A stretch of 64,000 nucleotides of DNA from Allomuricauda sp. (GCA_017795045.1 CP051244.1:1007804-1071803); one strand, 5' to 3'; positions 34,158 through 44,313 are shown, counted from the stretch's first letter. Numbers and translations: made by a program. The notes: generated by a model from the letters alone, not told the origin.

Positions 34158-34496
34158 ATTTCATTCAAATCATGGTGCAGGGTGCAGGCTTACCCATACC
34201 TAGATTCGATGTGCCATCATTATTGTAGCCACCGTCTTGGCCAATGAGAAACATAATGATAAGGAAAGCTTGGAAGTTATGTTATACCTGTTGAGGGCGA
34301 AAAATCAGTAAGCTTCATAAAGCTGCAAAACAATCTAAACTTTCTTTCTATATAAAACTCTTATTAACAGATTTCTTTCCTGAAAATTACCCCTCCAAGG
34401 TAAATATAAAAATAGGCGTTGAAAAATAGCATAAATCTAAATAGTTCATCAAAGGTCAGAGCATAAGATGCAATAAATACATTTTAAAAATACTTA
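34158..34496. other. Convergent intergenic region without a convincing gene
   Basis: About 340 AT-rich bases between the end of the plus-strand cassette and the end of the minus-strand polysaccharide operon. The longest readable stretch (around 34210-34311, ending AKNQ then stop) has no good start codon. No strong terminator was found on either strand. Confidence 0.5.
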
Positions 34497-35630
34497 TCAG
34501 GTAAGTTCCAAATATAAACCCATTAGCTTCTTTTTTTCCTTTTCCCAATTAAAAACTTCTTCAATGGCTTTTCGTCCGTTTACTCCCTTCTTTTCAGCAT
34601 CTGAAGGGTTGCCAATAAGGTAATTGATGGCATCCGCAATCTCATTGCTGTTTTCTGGGTCAACACAGATGCCTGCATCATATTCTTCAACTATTCCCTT
34701 CCAAAGTGGATAGTTAGAGGCAATAACAGGTATACTGGAAGACATGTATTCAAACAACTTATTGGGTTGTGCATTTATATGGTTTGGGACAGGCAAAAAT
34801 GTTACGATTCCTGCCACGCTTTGGTTTAAAATTTCCTTCACTTTTTGCCGTGAAACGTTACCATGATAATTGACTTTGTCCCAGCCTTCAATACTAATCA
34901 GTTCATCCTTGTACGCGTCTGGTGAAATGCCCCCAGCCAACTGAAGTTTTGCTTCCGTTTTTTTAAGGGCTTCAACCACATAGTCCAAGCCTCTTATCTT
35001 GGATATCCCCCCAATATAACAGATGGCGTTCGATTGTTTGGCTACAGTGGCGGTCTCCACATTGAACTCATTTAAAAATGGATAGTTGTTGATATTGATA
35101 CTATTGCCGTTTATCCTTAAAAAGCGATTATTTATAAAGGGTGTAGCAGTAATAATGGCGTCATACTTTTTACAACAATAATCCTCATATTTTTCCAAAA
35201 TTGAGGCTAAGGGCTTTCTTATATATATTGGAAGGTATGGTTTGCTCAAGATCTGCCTGGGAAGGTCTTCATGGGAATCGAAAACCACCTTTTTACCCCG
35301 TCGTTTTAACTTATTTCCTATAGGAAATAGCTCCGCATCATGAAAATGGTAGACATCGGCATCGATTTCGATGGCTTTTCGATAAACGTTTCTAGTTGCT
35401 TTAATGAACCGTTTTACCCTAGATGTTTCTTTGGGAACACCATAGATATTAACACTCTCCATCACTTCATCATCCAATCCATCGGCGACCACTAGGGATA
35501 CATCAAAACCAAAACTTGCAAGAGAGACGCATTCCTTTCTAAAGATCCTAATATCATATCTTCCATGAACAGAAGTAAGATGACAAATTTTTTTGTTGAT
35601 AGTTTTGTTTTTTGATTTTAACGTGTTCAT
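34497..35630 (-). CDS. Glycosyltransferase family 4
   Basis: 377 residues. GT-B fold: N-terminal KKICHLTSVHGRYDIRIF, the VYHFHDAELFP segment, the GKKVVFDSHEDLPRQ motif, and donor-side motif YMSSSIPVIASNYPLWKGIV with a GICVDPEN acceptor-loop Glu region. Probably cytosolic membrane-associated and adding a sugar of the repeat unit. It overlaps the Wzy-like gene by 4 bp (35627-35630). Last gene of the minus-strand polysaccharide operon. Confidence 0.9.
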   Translation of the reverse strand: MNTLKSKNKTINKKICHLTSVHGRYDIRIFRKECVSLASFGFDVSLVVADGLDDEVMESVNIYGVPKETSRVKRFIKATRNVYRKAIEIDADVYHFHDAELFPIGNKLKRRGKKVVFDSHEDLPRQILSKPYLPIYIRKPLASILEKYEDYCCKKYDAIITATPFINNRFLRINGNSININNYPFLNEFNVETATVAKQSNAICYIGGISKIRGLDYVVEALKKTEAKLQLAGGISPDAYKDELISIEGWDKVNYHGNVSRQKVKEILNQSVAGIVTFLPVPNHINAQPNKLFEYMSSSIPVIASNYPLWKGIVEEYDAGICVDPENSNEIADAINYLIGNPSDAEKKGVNGRKAIEEVFNWEKEKKKLMGLYLELT

Positions 35631-36949
35631 TTCAACTTTAGTTCTGTGTCTTTTAATAAAAAAGCGGCAACAAGTATCATCAAAAACCCTCCATGAGTCA
35701 GTAATATTGTTGTAAGAGAGCTATTGAGCAAAGAAAAAAGGAAAAGTAAAAAAAGTCCGAAAAACTTTGGACTTATTCTCAATGAGTTAAAAAAGGAAAA
35801 TATAATTCCGACAACTAAAATGTTTGTGCCTACTCCCCAATATCCTGCATTTTTGTACCCATCAGATATAATCCCAACATTTGCATTCATTAAAGGACGG
35901 TTAAAATAATCGCGGCCAATTATAAAGTCTGGTGAAACCTCATATGGGTAGGATATAAAACGTGACATAAACGAATTTGACCAATAAATATAGTTGTCAT
36001 GAAAAAAATCAAAATAGCAATAATCCAATAAAGCCGATAACATTAATATCCTTCTAAAACTGAGCTCCCATAATATATCAAAGTCAAAAATCACTGAACA
36101 CATTAAAGCGAAAACCAAAAAAGCTGTAATTAACTTTATAAAGTAAAATGTTTTCTTTAGGTATTCATATTTATAAAAAACAATGATTAGAAAAGTGCCC
36201 AAGAAAACCGTTTTATGTGCTCCACAGAGATATAAAAACAAAAGTGAAAGTATGGAAAATAAAATGAAGGCTTTCTTTCTAAAATAAATACAAAAAACCA
36301 AAGCAACCGGAATGATTATTTTAGTAAACCAAGAGTATGTATATGCGGTATAAGTGTTGTTTACTTTTTCAGCGACGAGTCTCCTGGTTTCATATACATC
36401 TATTAACCATAAGTTATTGATATTGATATAGGGACCATACGATACTATAAAAGGAACAAGCCCAATCATTGTAATCAACAATAGTAAAATAGTGGATTGA
36501 TACGAATTAAGCTGTGGGAAATTTAGATTCCACTTAACTAAGGAGCCCATGTATATGACAATAAAAAACAGATTATGGCTAATAAAAATCTCTGGCTTTA
36601 CCACATTGTTTGAGGCAAAAAACAGCCCGCTTGGTATTACAAAAAAGAACAGGGTCAGAAATAAAATACTAAACAAAAAATTGGACACCTTTGCATATAG
36701 CAAAAAGATAATATCCAATAAAAGCAGTACAGTAATGATTATGTACCGTTTCCAGTTTAGTTCGAATTCAATGTCTTGGGAAAAAGCAACATAATTAAAA
36801 TCATCATAATTTATGATATAGGAAAAATGGAGCCAGGACAACAAAAAATAAAACACCAAAAGCAGCAATAATGACTTTGCCTTATATTTATTGAATAGGT
36901 GTTTTTTCAAAATTAAGATGTCTTTTGTGGCACATAACTTAACAGACAA
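35627..36949 (-). CDS. O-antigen polymerase-like membrane protein (Wzy candidate)
   Basis: 440 residues with about eleven predicted membrane helices and a low content of charged residues, including a large extracytoplasmic loop around 185-215 (ETRRLVAEKVNNTYTAYTYS). No strong motifs, as expected for Wzy. Its start overlaps the ligase-like gene end by 37 bp. The AT-rich composition is typical of Wzy genes. Role assigned by topology and position. Confidence 0.75.
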   Translation of the reverse strand: MSVKLCATKDILILKKHLFNKYKAKSLLLLLVFYFLLSWLHFSYIINYDDFNYVAFSQDIEFELNWKRYIIITVLLLLDIIFLLYAKVSNFLFSILFLTLFFFVIPSGLFFASNNVVKPEIFISHNLFFIVIYMGSLVKWNLNFPQLNSYQSTILLLLITMIGLVPFIVSYGPYININNLWLIDVYETRRLVAEKVNNTYTAYTYSWFTKIIIPVALVFCIYFRKKAFILFSILSLLFLYLCGAHKTVFLGTFLIIVFYKYEYLKKTFYFIKLITAFLVFALMCSVIFDFDILWELSFRRILMLSALLDYCYFDFFHDNYIYWSNSFMSRFISYPYEVSPDFIIGRDYFNRPLMNANVGIISDGYKNAGYWGVGTNILVVGIIFSFFNSLRISPKFFGLFLLFLFSLLNSSLTTILLTHGGFLMILVAAFLLKDTELKLK

Positions 36950-38172
36950 GAAAAGAAAGCAAAAAAGGAAATCCCAATATATCTGCTCAAAACACTTTCG
37001 AACACAAAGTTAAAAACCATTAGTGTTACAAAAGAAATGATAATAATCCTATCTGACCCTTGAGTAATTGCTATTTTATTTAGCAACGCCATCAATATCA
37101 TAATGAGTACCAACAAACCGATAAAACCAGATTCAATCATAATCTGTAAATATTGGCTGTGGGCGTTTAAATTCCTTTCCAAAGGATGTATATACCCTTT
37201 TTGGGCATATACTTCGTTCAAGGCTTTCTGAGAGTCCCCAATTCCAACCCCGGTTAATGGCCGTTCTTTGACTATTTCAATTGCTGAATCCCAGCTTAAA
37301 AGTCTCAACATGATTCCGTCCATTGCATCCGGTTTCAAAACGATTTCATTTTTTCTTAAATCCTTGAAAAGCTTTTGCAAACGGGGATGAACAGATGCTC
37401 CTCCTATTAGAAGCACTAAAAACCCCCCAAAGAGAATCATTTTGGTGCGTTGTTTCTGTACATGAAAAAGGAGCACTAAAAAACCCACAATCATCAGTGA
37501 CCCAAACCCCGCCATGCTCATAGTTTGTATTACCCCTATTGGAAAAATGACATTTCCCAAAAACACCAGCCATTTATAAAAAACAGCCTTATAAACATTC
37601 AAAATTAATAAAGAAAAACTAAGATAAACAGCAAAATAGGTTTGGTGATACATAAAGGAAAAATATTTCCCAAAAAATACATTTCCCTCATACATAATAG
37701 CTTCAAAAAAAGTCCGCGAATTGTTATTTAAAGGATTAAACACATAATTTCCATTCTCTAATACTATGGCATTAACAAAAGAATTCCCAAGGCATATGAA
37801 ATATGCCAACATACACCCAAAAACAAAAAAACGTAAGATACTTGTCCGATCGACATCCTGTCTAATAGAAAAAATCATCGGAAAAGCCACCAAGGAAAGT
37901 TTGTTCTCCAAGAACTTGAGTTCTATACATTCAGACAGGAAAAACAAAGAAACTCCATAAACAATAAATAGAACGGGAAATAACCACAGAACCGTGTTCT
38001 TTTCTCTATTTAAAGACAGTCTGTTCAAAGAAAAGCCTACGGCCGTTAAGATTGCCAACAGAACAATAAGTAAGGTTGAAACTTTTTCATTTAGGGGCAA
38101 AAAAAAAGCAAAAGCATAGAAAACATATTTGAAGTATTTGGCATAGAAGTCTTTCATTGTCTTCAAATACAT
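36913..38172 (-). CDS. O-antigen ligase family protein (WaaL/Wzy_C-like)
   Basis: 419 residues with about ten membrane helices and a large loop carrying RPLTGVGIGDSQKALNEVYA and HPLERNLNAHSQYLQIMIESG, the Wzy_C/WaaL signature with the NAHSQYLQ motif. The ATG at 38172 overlaps the upstream WbpG-like stop as TAATG, so translation is coupled. Either a ligase moving polymer to lipid A core or a second polymerase; the NAHS motif favours the ligase superfamily. Confidence 0.82.
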   Translation of the reverse strand: MYLKTMKDFYAKYFKYVFYAFAFFLPLNEKVSTLLIVLLAILTAVGFSLNRLSLNREKNTVLWLFPVLFIVYGVSLFFLSECIELKFLENKLSLVAFPMIFSIRQDVDRTSILRFFVFGCMLAYFICLGNSFVNAIVLENGNYVFNPLNNNSRTFFEAIMYEGNVFFGKYFSFMYHQTYFAVYLSFSLLILNVYKAVFYKWLVFLGNVIFPIGVIQTMSMAGFGSLMIVGFLVLLFHVQKQRTKMILFGGFLVLLIGGASVHPRLQKLFKDLRKNEIVLKPDAMDGIMLRLLSWDSAIEIVKERPLTGVGIGDSQKALNEVYAQKGYIHPLERNLNAHSQYLQIMIESGFIGLLVLIMILMALLNKIAITQGSDRIIIISFVTLMVFNFVFESVLSRYIGISFFAFFSCLLSYVPQKTS

Positions 38173-39281
38173 TACTTCAGTTTGTTTCTGATGCTAAATC
38201 CTAGTTTAAACAACCACTCATTATTGGCATAATCAGTGTAAGACTTATTGGGCATTTCAATAATTTGTTCAAACTCTTTCAACGAAACCCCAAGTTTTTT
38301 GGCTACATACTCCATATCTTCAACATGTGAACCATTCGGGTATATTTCCTTTTTCATTTCTTCCAAGGCTTCATCTCTTGTCAGCTGGCCAGAAACAATA
38401 AGACTTGATAAATGGGCACGTCGCTTGTCATATCCAAATTTATGGGGAAGATAATACGCTTGGAAAAATTTTGTAAACCGTGATTCATGATGCTTACCAC
38501 CATAATATTGCCAATCAAGCTCTCTTGACATAGTTGCTATGGCTTCCTCTTTATCATAAAACATATAATTAAGCGGTTTAACAATCTTCATTTTTCTAAC
38601 AAAGGTGAAATAGAAATAGCGTTTGAAGAAGGTAACATGAGGAAACCGCCTTAATTTCCGGGTGCCGAACTTATTGTGTATTGCCTTAAGGTTTCTAAAG
38701 TCTAATGCATTATATCCCCAAGTTGATGGCAAAATGGATTCTGTCGCAAAATTACTTCCATTAAAAACATAGTTGATATTGTTTTTTACCGCATAACTAT
38801 ATAAGGCCGCAAATATGGCATGGTCCTGAGGAACATCTTGATTGGCTACATTGGCCTTAAAATAGGCCAATTGAACATCTTTCATTTCTTGCCAATCTAC
38901 AACATGGGTGTGTAAATCTAGGCCAAGCTTTTTTACAATGTTCTCAACATTCTTTACTGCCATTTCAGAGTTCCAACCACAGTCAACGTGAACCACAAGT
39001 GGCCTCAGCCCTAATTTCATCACTTTATATGCCAAATAGGAACTATCCACCCCCCCGCTTAAACCAATAATGCAATCGTATTCCTTATTGCTTCGCTCAG
39101 CTTTAATTTCTTCCGCAATCTTTTTCAGACTTTTTTCACCTTCTTCGTTTGGAAACCAAACTGATTTTGACCGCTCAATAGCATTGTTACAATGGTTACA
39201 ATTACCCTCCTTATCAAACGTAATTTCAGGGTCTGTTGTGTCCATTATGCATCGGCTGCAAACTTGATATGGTTTATTCAT
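38172..39281 (-). CDS. wbpG: N-acetyl sugar amidotransferase WbpG-like
   Basis: 369 residues. Two Cys pairs at 8/11 and 28/31 form a zinc-type ribbon; the PP-loop ATP site is SGGVDSS (75-81). WbpG adds ammonia to an acetamido group of the sugar to give an acetamidino group, using NH3 from a HisH-HisF pair. Those two genes lie just upstream. Reaction inferred from the homologous P. aeruginosa B-band O-antigen system. Confidence 0.9.
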   Translation of the reverse strand: MNKPYQVCSRCIMDTTDPEITFDKEGNCNHCNNAIERSKSVWFPNEEGEKSLKKIAEEIKAERSNKEYDCIIGLSGGVDSSYLAYKVMKLGLRPLVVHVDCGWNSEMAVKNVENIVKKLGLDLHTHVVDWQEMKDVQLAYFKANVANQDVPQDHAIFAALYSYAVKNNINYVFNGSNFATESILPSTWGYNALDFRNLKAIHNKFGTRKLRRFPHVTFFKRYFYFTFVRKMKIVKPLNYMFYDKEEAIATMSRELDWQYYGGKHHESRFTKFFQAYYLPHKFGYDKRRAHLSSLIVSGQLTRDEALEEMKKEIYPNGSHVEDMEYVAKKLGVSLKEFEQIIEMPNKSYTDYANNEWLFKLGFSIRNKLK

Positions 39282-39296
39282 TGAAATATCCTTCTT

Positions 39297-40058
39297 CTAA
39301 CTTATTATTTCTTTCACTTCAACAGGGTTTGGATACGAAATCAAGACCCCCTTCTTCTTGCTTTGAAACACGAAAAAGCTTCCCGCGGCTGCCGCTGAAG
39401 CACCTGCCGTCGTTAAAACTGATTTAAAATCATCTAGTTTAGATGCCCCTCCACAGGCAATTACAGGTATCGAAACTGATTCTGTAATTCTTTCAACCAT
39501 CCCCAAATCATATCCTGTCATCATACCGTCTCTCTCAATACTGTTGACAAACAACTCACCAGCGCCCAGTTCTTCCATTGCAACTGCATAAGAAACCGGA
39601 TCTTTTTTGGTGTTTTTCTTTCCACCTTCTACAAACACGTTTTCTTTTCCAAAAAGATTCTTCTTGTAGTCTATTGAAACAACAATTGTTGAACTTCCAA
39701 ATATTTCAGCGGCTTCTCTAATAAGTTCCGGCTTATAATAAGCTGTGGTGTTTATGGCTACTTTTTCCGCTCCAGAGGCAATGATTTTACGAATCTGGTC
39801 AATTGTCTTTATTCCGCCTCCATAACAAAAGGGCATAAAGCATTCAGTAGCAATGTCCCTTATCACTTGGTATGGGGGCTCCTTTTTCTTACGACTGGCA
39901 TCGATGTCCAAAAACACCAATTCATCAACCTCTTTTTCATTAAAAATCTTTACGGCATTTATAGGGTCTCCAATGTAAGTGGATTTATTGAACTTTACTG
40001 TTTTAACCAGCCCATCGTCTCTTAAAAGTAGACAGGGAATTATTCGCTTAAGGGCCAT
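39297..40058 (-). CDS. hisF: HisF-like amidotransferase subunit (WbpG partner)
   Basis: 253 residues with a TIM barrel of the HisF family. The usual catalytic Asp11 (CLDV) is Leu here (CLLLRDDG), while the second Asp (VSIDYKK) is kept. This suggests it does not close the imidazole ring but passes ammonia from HisH to WbpG. The SIERDGMMTGYDL and YGGGIKTIDQI segments match the polysaccharide-associated subgroup. It starts immediately after the HisH stop. The histidine operon copy must be elsewhere. Confidence 0.9.
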   Translation of the reverse strand: MALKRIIPCLLLRDDGLVKTVKFNKSTYIGDPINAVKIFNEKEVDELVFLDIDASRKKKEPPYQVIRDIATECFMPFCYGGGIKTIDQIRKIIASGAEKVAINTTAYYKPELIREAAEIFGSSTIVVSIDYKKNLFGKENVFVEGGKKNTKKDPVSYAVAMEELGAGELFVNSIERDGMMTGYDLGMVERITESVSIPVIACGGASKLDDFKSVLTTAGASAAAAGSFFVFQSKKKGVLISYPNPVEVKEIIS

Positions 40059-40667
40059 CTAGTAGTATCGGATAAAGTTTTCTAATAGTTTCATGCCAAA
40101 TTTATGGCTTTTTTCAGGATGAAATTGGGTACCCAACACATTCTCCTTTTCTAATACGGAATCAAAAGTCACTTCATATGATGATTGTCCAATACCACTA
40201 TCGTCATTGGCTCTGACATAAAATGTATGAACAAAATAGAATTTAGGGCTTTCATACATATCTTTAAACAATCTACTTTCTTTTTGGGTTTCGACATAGT
40301 TCCAACCCATATGTGGTATTTTAAATTTTTTATCCAATGGTCTAAAGCGAACAACATCGGCATCTATCCAAGCCAAGCCCAATTCCTTGCCCTCTTCGCT
40401 GGCATTACATAATAATTGCATCCCTAAACAAATGCCCAATACCGGAATTTTATCATTCTTTACACGGTCATTTAACACATTCCACATATTGTGCTTTTTA
40501 AGGCTGTTGATTCCTGTATCAAAAGCACCAACACCAGGTAGAATCAACTTTTCTGCCTTTGCAATTTCTTCAGGGTCCGAAGTAATTAAGGAGGTCGCTC
40601 CTATTTTTTTTAGCATATTCTGTATAGACCCCAAATTTCCAACCTTATAATCCACAATTGTAATCAT
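40059..40667 (-). CDS. hisH: HisH-like glutamine amidotransferase
   Basis: About 202 residues, class I glutaminase. The nucleophile is Cys80 in GICLGMQLL; His and Glu are in QFHPEKSHKFG. It releases ammonia from glutamine for the adjacent HisF/WbpG. MITIVDYKVGN at 40667 is the natural start, 7 bp after the flippase stop; a longer frame from 40700 overlaps the flippase. Confidence 0.92.
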   Translation of the reverse strand: MITIVDYKVGNLGSIQNMLKKIGATSLITSDPEEIAKAEKLILPGVGAFDTGINSLKKHNMWNVLNDRVKNDKIPVLGICLGMQLLCNASEEGKELGLAWIDADVVRFRPLDKKFKIPHMGWNYVETQKESRLFKDMYESPKFYFVHTFYVRANDDSGIGQSSYEVTFDSVLEKENVLGTQFHPEKSHKFGMKLLENFIRYY

Positions 40668-40674
40668 GAAACCT

Positions 40675-41952
40675 CTAGCTTTTAAAATCCCCTTTGGCAA
40701 AAGAATAGGTTAAGAATAAATTTAAAATATACATTGCCGAATATGATCCAACAAAGCAAATCAAGGCAACCATAATACTATTGTTCGCTATTCCAACTAC
40801 AAAAGAAATAATGGCAAAAATAAGCAACCCTATCTGCCAAAACATGTCAAAATGCTGTTTTTCCGCTATATGGAACATATAGCTAAGGGGACTTGCCGTA
40901 AACTTAAAAAAGAAGAGAATTGAAAAAATTCGGGCATAATCTCCTGCCTGTGTCCATTCGGGACCAAATATTGTCTCAAAAATAAAAGGAGAAAGTGTAA
41001 ATAAAAGAACTGTGGGGCCTATTGACAAAAGCACTAATGTTCTAAACGTTTTTACATAAATTTCCCGACAATTGCCAAAATGTATGTAATCTTCACTTGC
41101 CCTTTGTTTAAAAACATCCAATATTGACCTTCCCAATAAAGTAATCGGAGCACTCAAAACCCTCTCCATAAGAGAATAATTACCCAACACAACTCCTCCA
41201 AAATACTTTCCAATCAGAAAAACGGGCAATTGATTTGAGATAACATTGGTAAATTCTGCGGGGAGGGTATAATAGGGAAACCTTTTATACCTACTTGAAA
41301 GGGTTTTCATCCTATCTTTTGTAACCATTGAAAAAGCATTGTCCTTGTCCATCCTAAACTTTCCCAACAGGTATAAAACAGATGATACTCTTCCAAGGAT
41401 AAAGCCCAACAATAATCCAACCGGACTAAACCCCAAAGATCCAAATCCAATTTGTGTCCCTGTCATTCCAGCAGTATTCATCACTTTACTAGCTGCCATT
41501 CTTTTATAATATTCCTTTCTGTTGAACCAAAAACTTATTGCATTGAAAACACCCATTAACAGTATGGATAAAGGGATGAAATACAACCAACTGGAGAGCA
41601 CTTTAGAATCACTTTTTTCATCTACCATGAATTTTGCAATTTGATCGTTGAAAAGAAAAACAACGATTAATAATACTATGCTAACAAAAAAAGCAATGAC
41701 AATGGAAAGAACAGTAATGTTTGCCGAATCCTCATCCTTTTCTGGGATTATTATGGCCAAGTCGTATTTTAAGGATACAACTGCAGTGCCAAGGGCCGTG
41801 ATTGACATGTAGATTGCTAATATTCCAAAATCGCTTGGTGAATATATTCTTGTTAATATAGGGGACAAAGCCAAAGGTATTGCCTGTGCCAAAGCAGTGC
41901 CTGTAAGAAGTGTGATTACATTTCTTGAAAATTTGGATTTTAAAGAAATCAT
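40675..41952 (-). CDS. Polysaccharide flippase (Wzx-like, MATE/MOP superfamily)
   Basis: 425 residues with about twelve membrane helices. The N-terminus (VITLLTGTALAQAIPLALSP then LTRIYSPSDFGILAIYM) is a hallmark of Wzx flippases. It moves the undecaprenyl-linked unit to the periplasm. It starts 1 bp before the SGNH gene stop. Charges are sparse and the sequence AT-rich, as is usual. Confidence 0.92.
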   Translation of the reverse strand: MISLKSKFSRNVITLLTGTALAQAIPLALSPILTRIYSPSDFGILAIYMSITALGTAVVSLKYDLAIIIPEKDEDSANITVLSIVIAFFVSIVLLIVVFLFNDQIAKFMVDEKSDSKVLSSWLYFIPLSILLMGVFNAISFWFNRKEYYKRMAASKVMNTAGMTGTQIGFGSLGFSPVGLLLGFILGRVSSVLYLLGKFRMDKDNAFSMVTKDRMKTLSSRYKRFPYYTLPAEFTNVISNQLPVFLIGKYFGGVVLGNYSLMERVLSAPITLLGRSILDVFKQRASEDYIHFGNCREIYVKTFRTLVLLSIGPTVLLFTLSPFIFETIFGPEWTQAGDYARIFSILFFFKFTASPLSYMFHIAEKQHFDMFWQIGLLIFAIISFVVGIANNSIMVALICFVGSYSAMYILNLFLTYSFAKGDFKS

Positions 41953-41953
41953 A

Positions 41954-42868
41954 CTATTTATTCAACTGCTTTTGAATTTCATTTCCTATTTTTTTTGAAA
42001 CCCTAACTGCGGAGCTTTTTTCCAAATGGCTTCCATCATATGAAGTATATCTGTATCGATCATCTATGTCTATCCACTCCCCTCCCGCCTTTTCGAAATT
42101 TCTCCTAATTTCTTTTTCATTATATCCACTTATGCTGTCTTCAAGTCTTTCCATTTTACGAGTGGTTGGTATTCGAAATCCAAAAACCCGAACTCCTTGT
42201 TCTCTCCATTCCCTAACTTGATTATAAACCACATCCAAGATTTCACGGTTTACCAGATTATCCTTAAAATCATTGACATAGACTTTCAAGGCGTAATTAG
42301 GGTTTGACGGAACCTTATAGGATTCAACCCAGCCATTGGGCTTAAATACTTCGTGGTAGCCCTGAATGGTATCATTGGATTGAAAAATTTCTGAAGGCTT
42401 GACCGGGTCAAAAAAATCGAAAAACGGTGCAATATACCTTCTACTGAAAACATCCTTTTTATTTCTTTCTTTTTCTTGATTGAAATGGCTGTTTTCCTGG
42501 GCTTTCGGAGTCAATGAATAGGGCGATAAAACTAAAACAGCCGCCCTGATTTTATCAGAACCGACAAATCGCTCGCTAACCTCTTCAAAAATTACCTTAT
42601 TATGCCCTCCAGAACTATACCCAAAATTTAAAACTTTTAGCCCATTCAATGATTTAGAAACAGTTTTAGGGTCAATTCCTCTGTACAATCTTGAATCCCC
42701 TATAAATATTATATTATACTTGGAACTCGAATGTGTCTTATCTGCCCAAAACTTTTCCTTTTGTATGGTTGAACTTATTGGCTTTGGTTTGAAGACACCC
42801 GCTAAATATACTAATGCAACAGTAAAACCCACCATTAAAAAAAATCTATTTATATATGCCTCTCCCAT
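41954..42868 (-). CDS. SGNH/GDSL-fold hydrolase-like membrane-anchored protein
   Basis: 304 residues. One membrane helix (8-25) then a GDSL-like domain: FIGDSRLYRGI with Ser59, a GYSSGGHNK block, and YDGSHLEK with catalytic Asp278/His281. It is likely periplasmic. With the MBOAT gene 2 bp upstream it forms an AlgI/AlgJ-style pair that O-acylates polysaccharide. Exact acyl acceptor unknown. Confidence 0.85.
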   Translation of the reverse strand: MGEAYINRFFLMVGFTVALVYLAGVFKPKPISSTIQKEKFWADKTHSSSKYNIIFIGDSRLYRGIDPKTVSKSLNGLKVLNFGYSSGGHNKVIFEEVSERFVGSDKIRAAVLVLSPYSLTPKAQENSHFNQEKERNKKDVFSRRYIAPFFDFFDPVKPSEIFQSNDTIQGYHEVFKPNGWVESYKVPSNPNYALKVYVNDFKDNLVNREILDVVYNQVREWREQGVRVFGFRIPTTRKMERLEDSISGYNEKEIRRNFEKAGGEWIDIDDRYRYTSYDGSHLEKSSAVRVSKKIGNEIQKQLNK

Positions 42869-42870
42869 AA

Positions 42871-44286
42871 TCAGAACTGAAAATATATAAACTCCTTTTC
42901 AGGGCCTCTCAAAAATAAAATTGCACATACCAAAATTGCATAAGTTAAAGCTTCTACAACCGTTGTTTTTGATAGTCTACTAAAAAATCTGCTGTTTTTT
43001 GAAACCAGAAATAGTCCCTCAAAAAAAATAGCCGCAATAAAAAACAGCAAAGGGTCTTTATAATCATTTATGAAGACCATGTCTATGTTCGGTGTAAACA
43101 TTCCGCTCAAAACAAATACTATTTGATCAACAGATGATGCCCTAAAAAACACCCAACCTACCAGAACCGCGAATAGGGTAACGGACCATTTTAATATTGA
43201 TAAATTAAATTTAGAAGAGAGATTTAAATGCCTACTTACTATTCTTTCAATAGAAAGGACAGCGGAGTGATACATCCCCCATATAATAAAATTAATCTGT
43301 GCACCATGCCATAATCCGGAAAGTGTCATAGTGGCCCACATATTGGCATGTGACCGAAACTCCCCCTTTTTTGAACCTCCTAATGGGATATAAACGTAAT
43401 CACGAAACCAGGTAGACAATGAGATGTGCCATCTTGTCCAGAAGTCTTTCAACGATATTGCAATGTAGGGGTGATTAAAGTTCATTTTAAAATGGTATCC
43501 CATAAGTTTTGCCAATCCCCTTGCTATCTGGCTATATCCATTAAAATCAAAATAAATTTGAAATGCGAAACAAGCCATTACTATCCACCAATAAATCCCC
43601 AATCCATTATCTACCCCAGCAAAAGCGTTATCCACCAATACTCCTAAATTATCTGCCAAAACCGTTTTTTGGAAATAGCCAATGATTATCAACTTAACTC
43701 CGTTCCAAAACTCAATAGCAGATACTTTCCTATTAACTTTTAGCTGTTTCAAAAAATCCTTGGCTCTTACTATTGGGCCGGCGACCAATTGTGGAAACAT
43801 GGCCAAATAGGAAAAAAAATGTAAAATATTTTTGGTTGGCTCCAACCTTTTTCTATACACATCAATGGTATAACTCATTGATTGAAATGTATAAAAACTG
43901 ATGCCAACGGGAAGGATCAAAGCAAACTCAGGCAGTTTATCCTTTAAGGCAACCGGATAGGATAAAAATTGGAAAATATGCTCCATTTGCTCCGCTATTA
44001 AGGAACTATATTTAAAGACTCCCAAAATCCCAATATTAACCAAAATAGATAGGACCAAGAATATCTTAGCCCTACTTCTATATCTAGAGATTAAAATGGC
44101 GGAGATAAAATCAACCAGCCCACTGAAAATAATTAGGAACAAAAACCGCCAGTCCCACCACCCATAAAAAACAAAGGAGCTTATTATAAGTAAAGCGAAC
44201 CTTTGATTGCGTCTCTTTTTTAAAAACGGCCAAGCAATGAAGAAAATTGCAATAAAAATAATAAAGGGAAATGAATTGAACGACAT
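42871..44286 (-). CDS. MBOAT family O-acyltransferase (AlgI-like)
   Basis: 471 residues, about ten or more membrane helices. MBOAT features: FYGWWDWRFLFLI near the N-terminus, PQLVAGPIVRAKDF, YIPLGGSKKG and the active-site His in LSGLWHGAQINF. It transfers acyl (usually acetyl) groups through the membrane to an acceptor handled by the SGNH protein. In the operon between the oxidoreductase and the SGNH gene. Confidence 0.92.
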   Translation of the reverse strand: MSFNSFPFIIFIAIFFIAWPFLKKRRNQRFALLIISSFVFYGWWDWRFLFLIIFSGLVDFISAILISRYRSRAKIFLVLSILVNIGILGVFKYSSLIAEQMEHIFQFLSYPVALKDKLPEFALILPVGISFYTFQSMSYTIDVYRKRLEPTKNILHFFSYLAMFPQLVAGPIVRAKDFLKQLKVNRKVSAIEFWNGVKLIIIGYFQKTVLADNLGVLVDNAFAGVDNGLGIYWWIVMACFAFQIYFDFNGYSQIARGLAKLMGYHFKMNFNHPYIAISLKDFWTRWHISLSTWFRDYVYIPLGGSKKGEFRSHANMWATMTLSGLWHGAQINFIIWGMYHSAVLSIERIVSRHLNLSSKFNLSILKWSVTLFAVLVGWVFFRASSVDQIVFVLSGMFTPNIDMVFINDYKDPLLFFIAAIFFEGLFLVSKNSRFFSRLSKTTVVEALTYAILVCAILFLRGPEKEFIYFQF

Positions 44287-44313
44287 TGGCGGCCATTAAA
44301 TCATTTTTACAGA

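Noticed and set aside
34158..34496. Possible decayed gene in the convergent gap
   Set aside because: Short readable stretches occur but with no plausible start and no recognisable motif.
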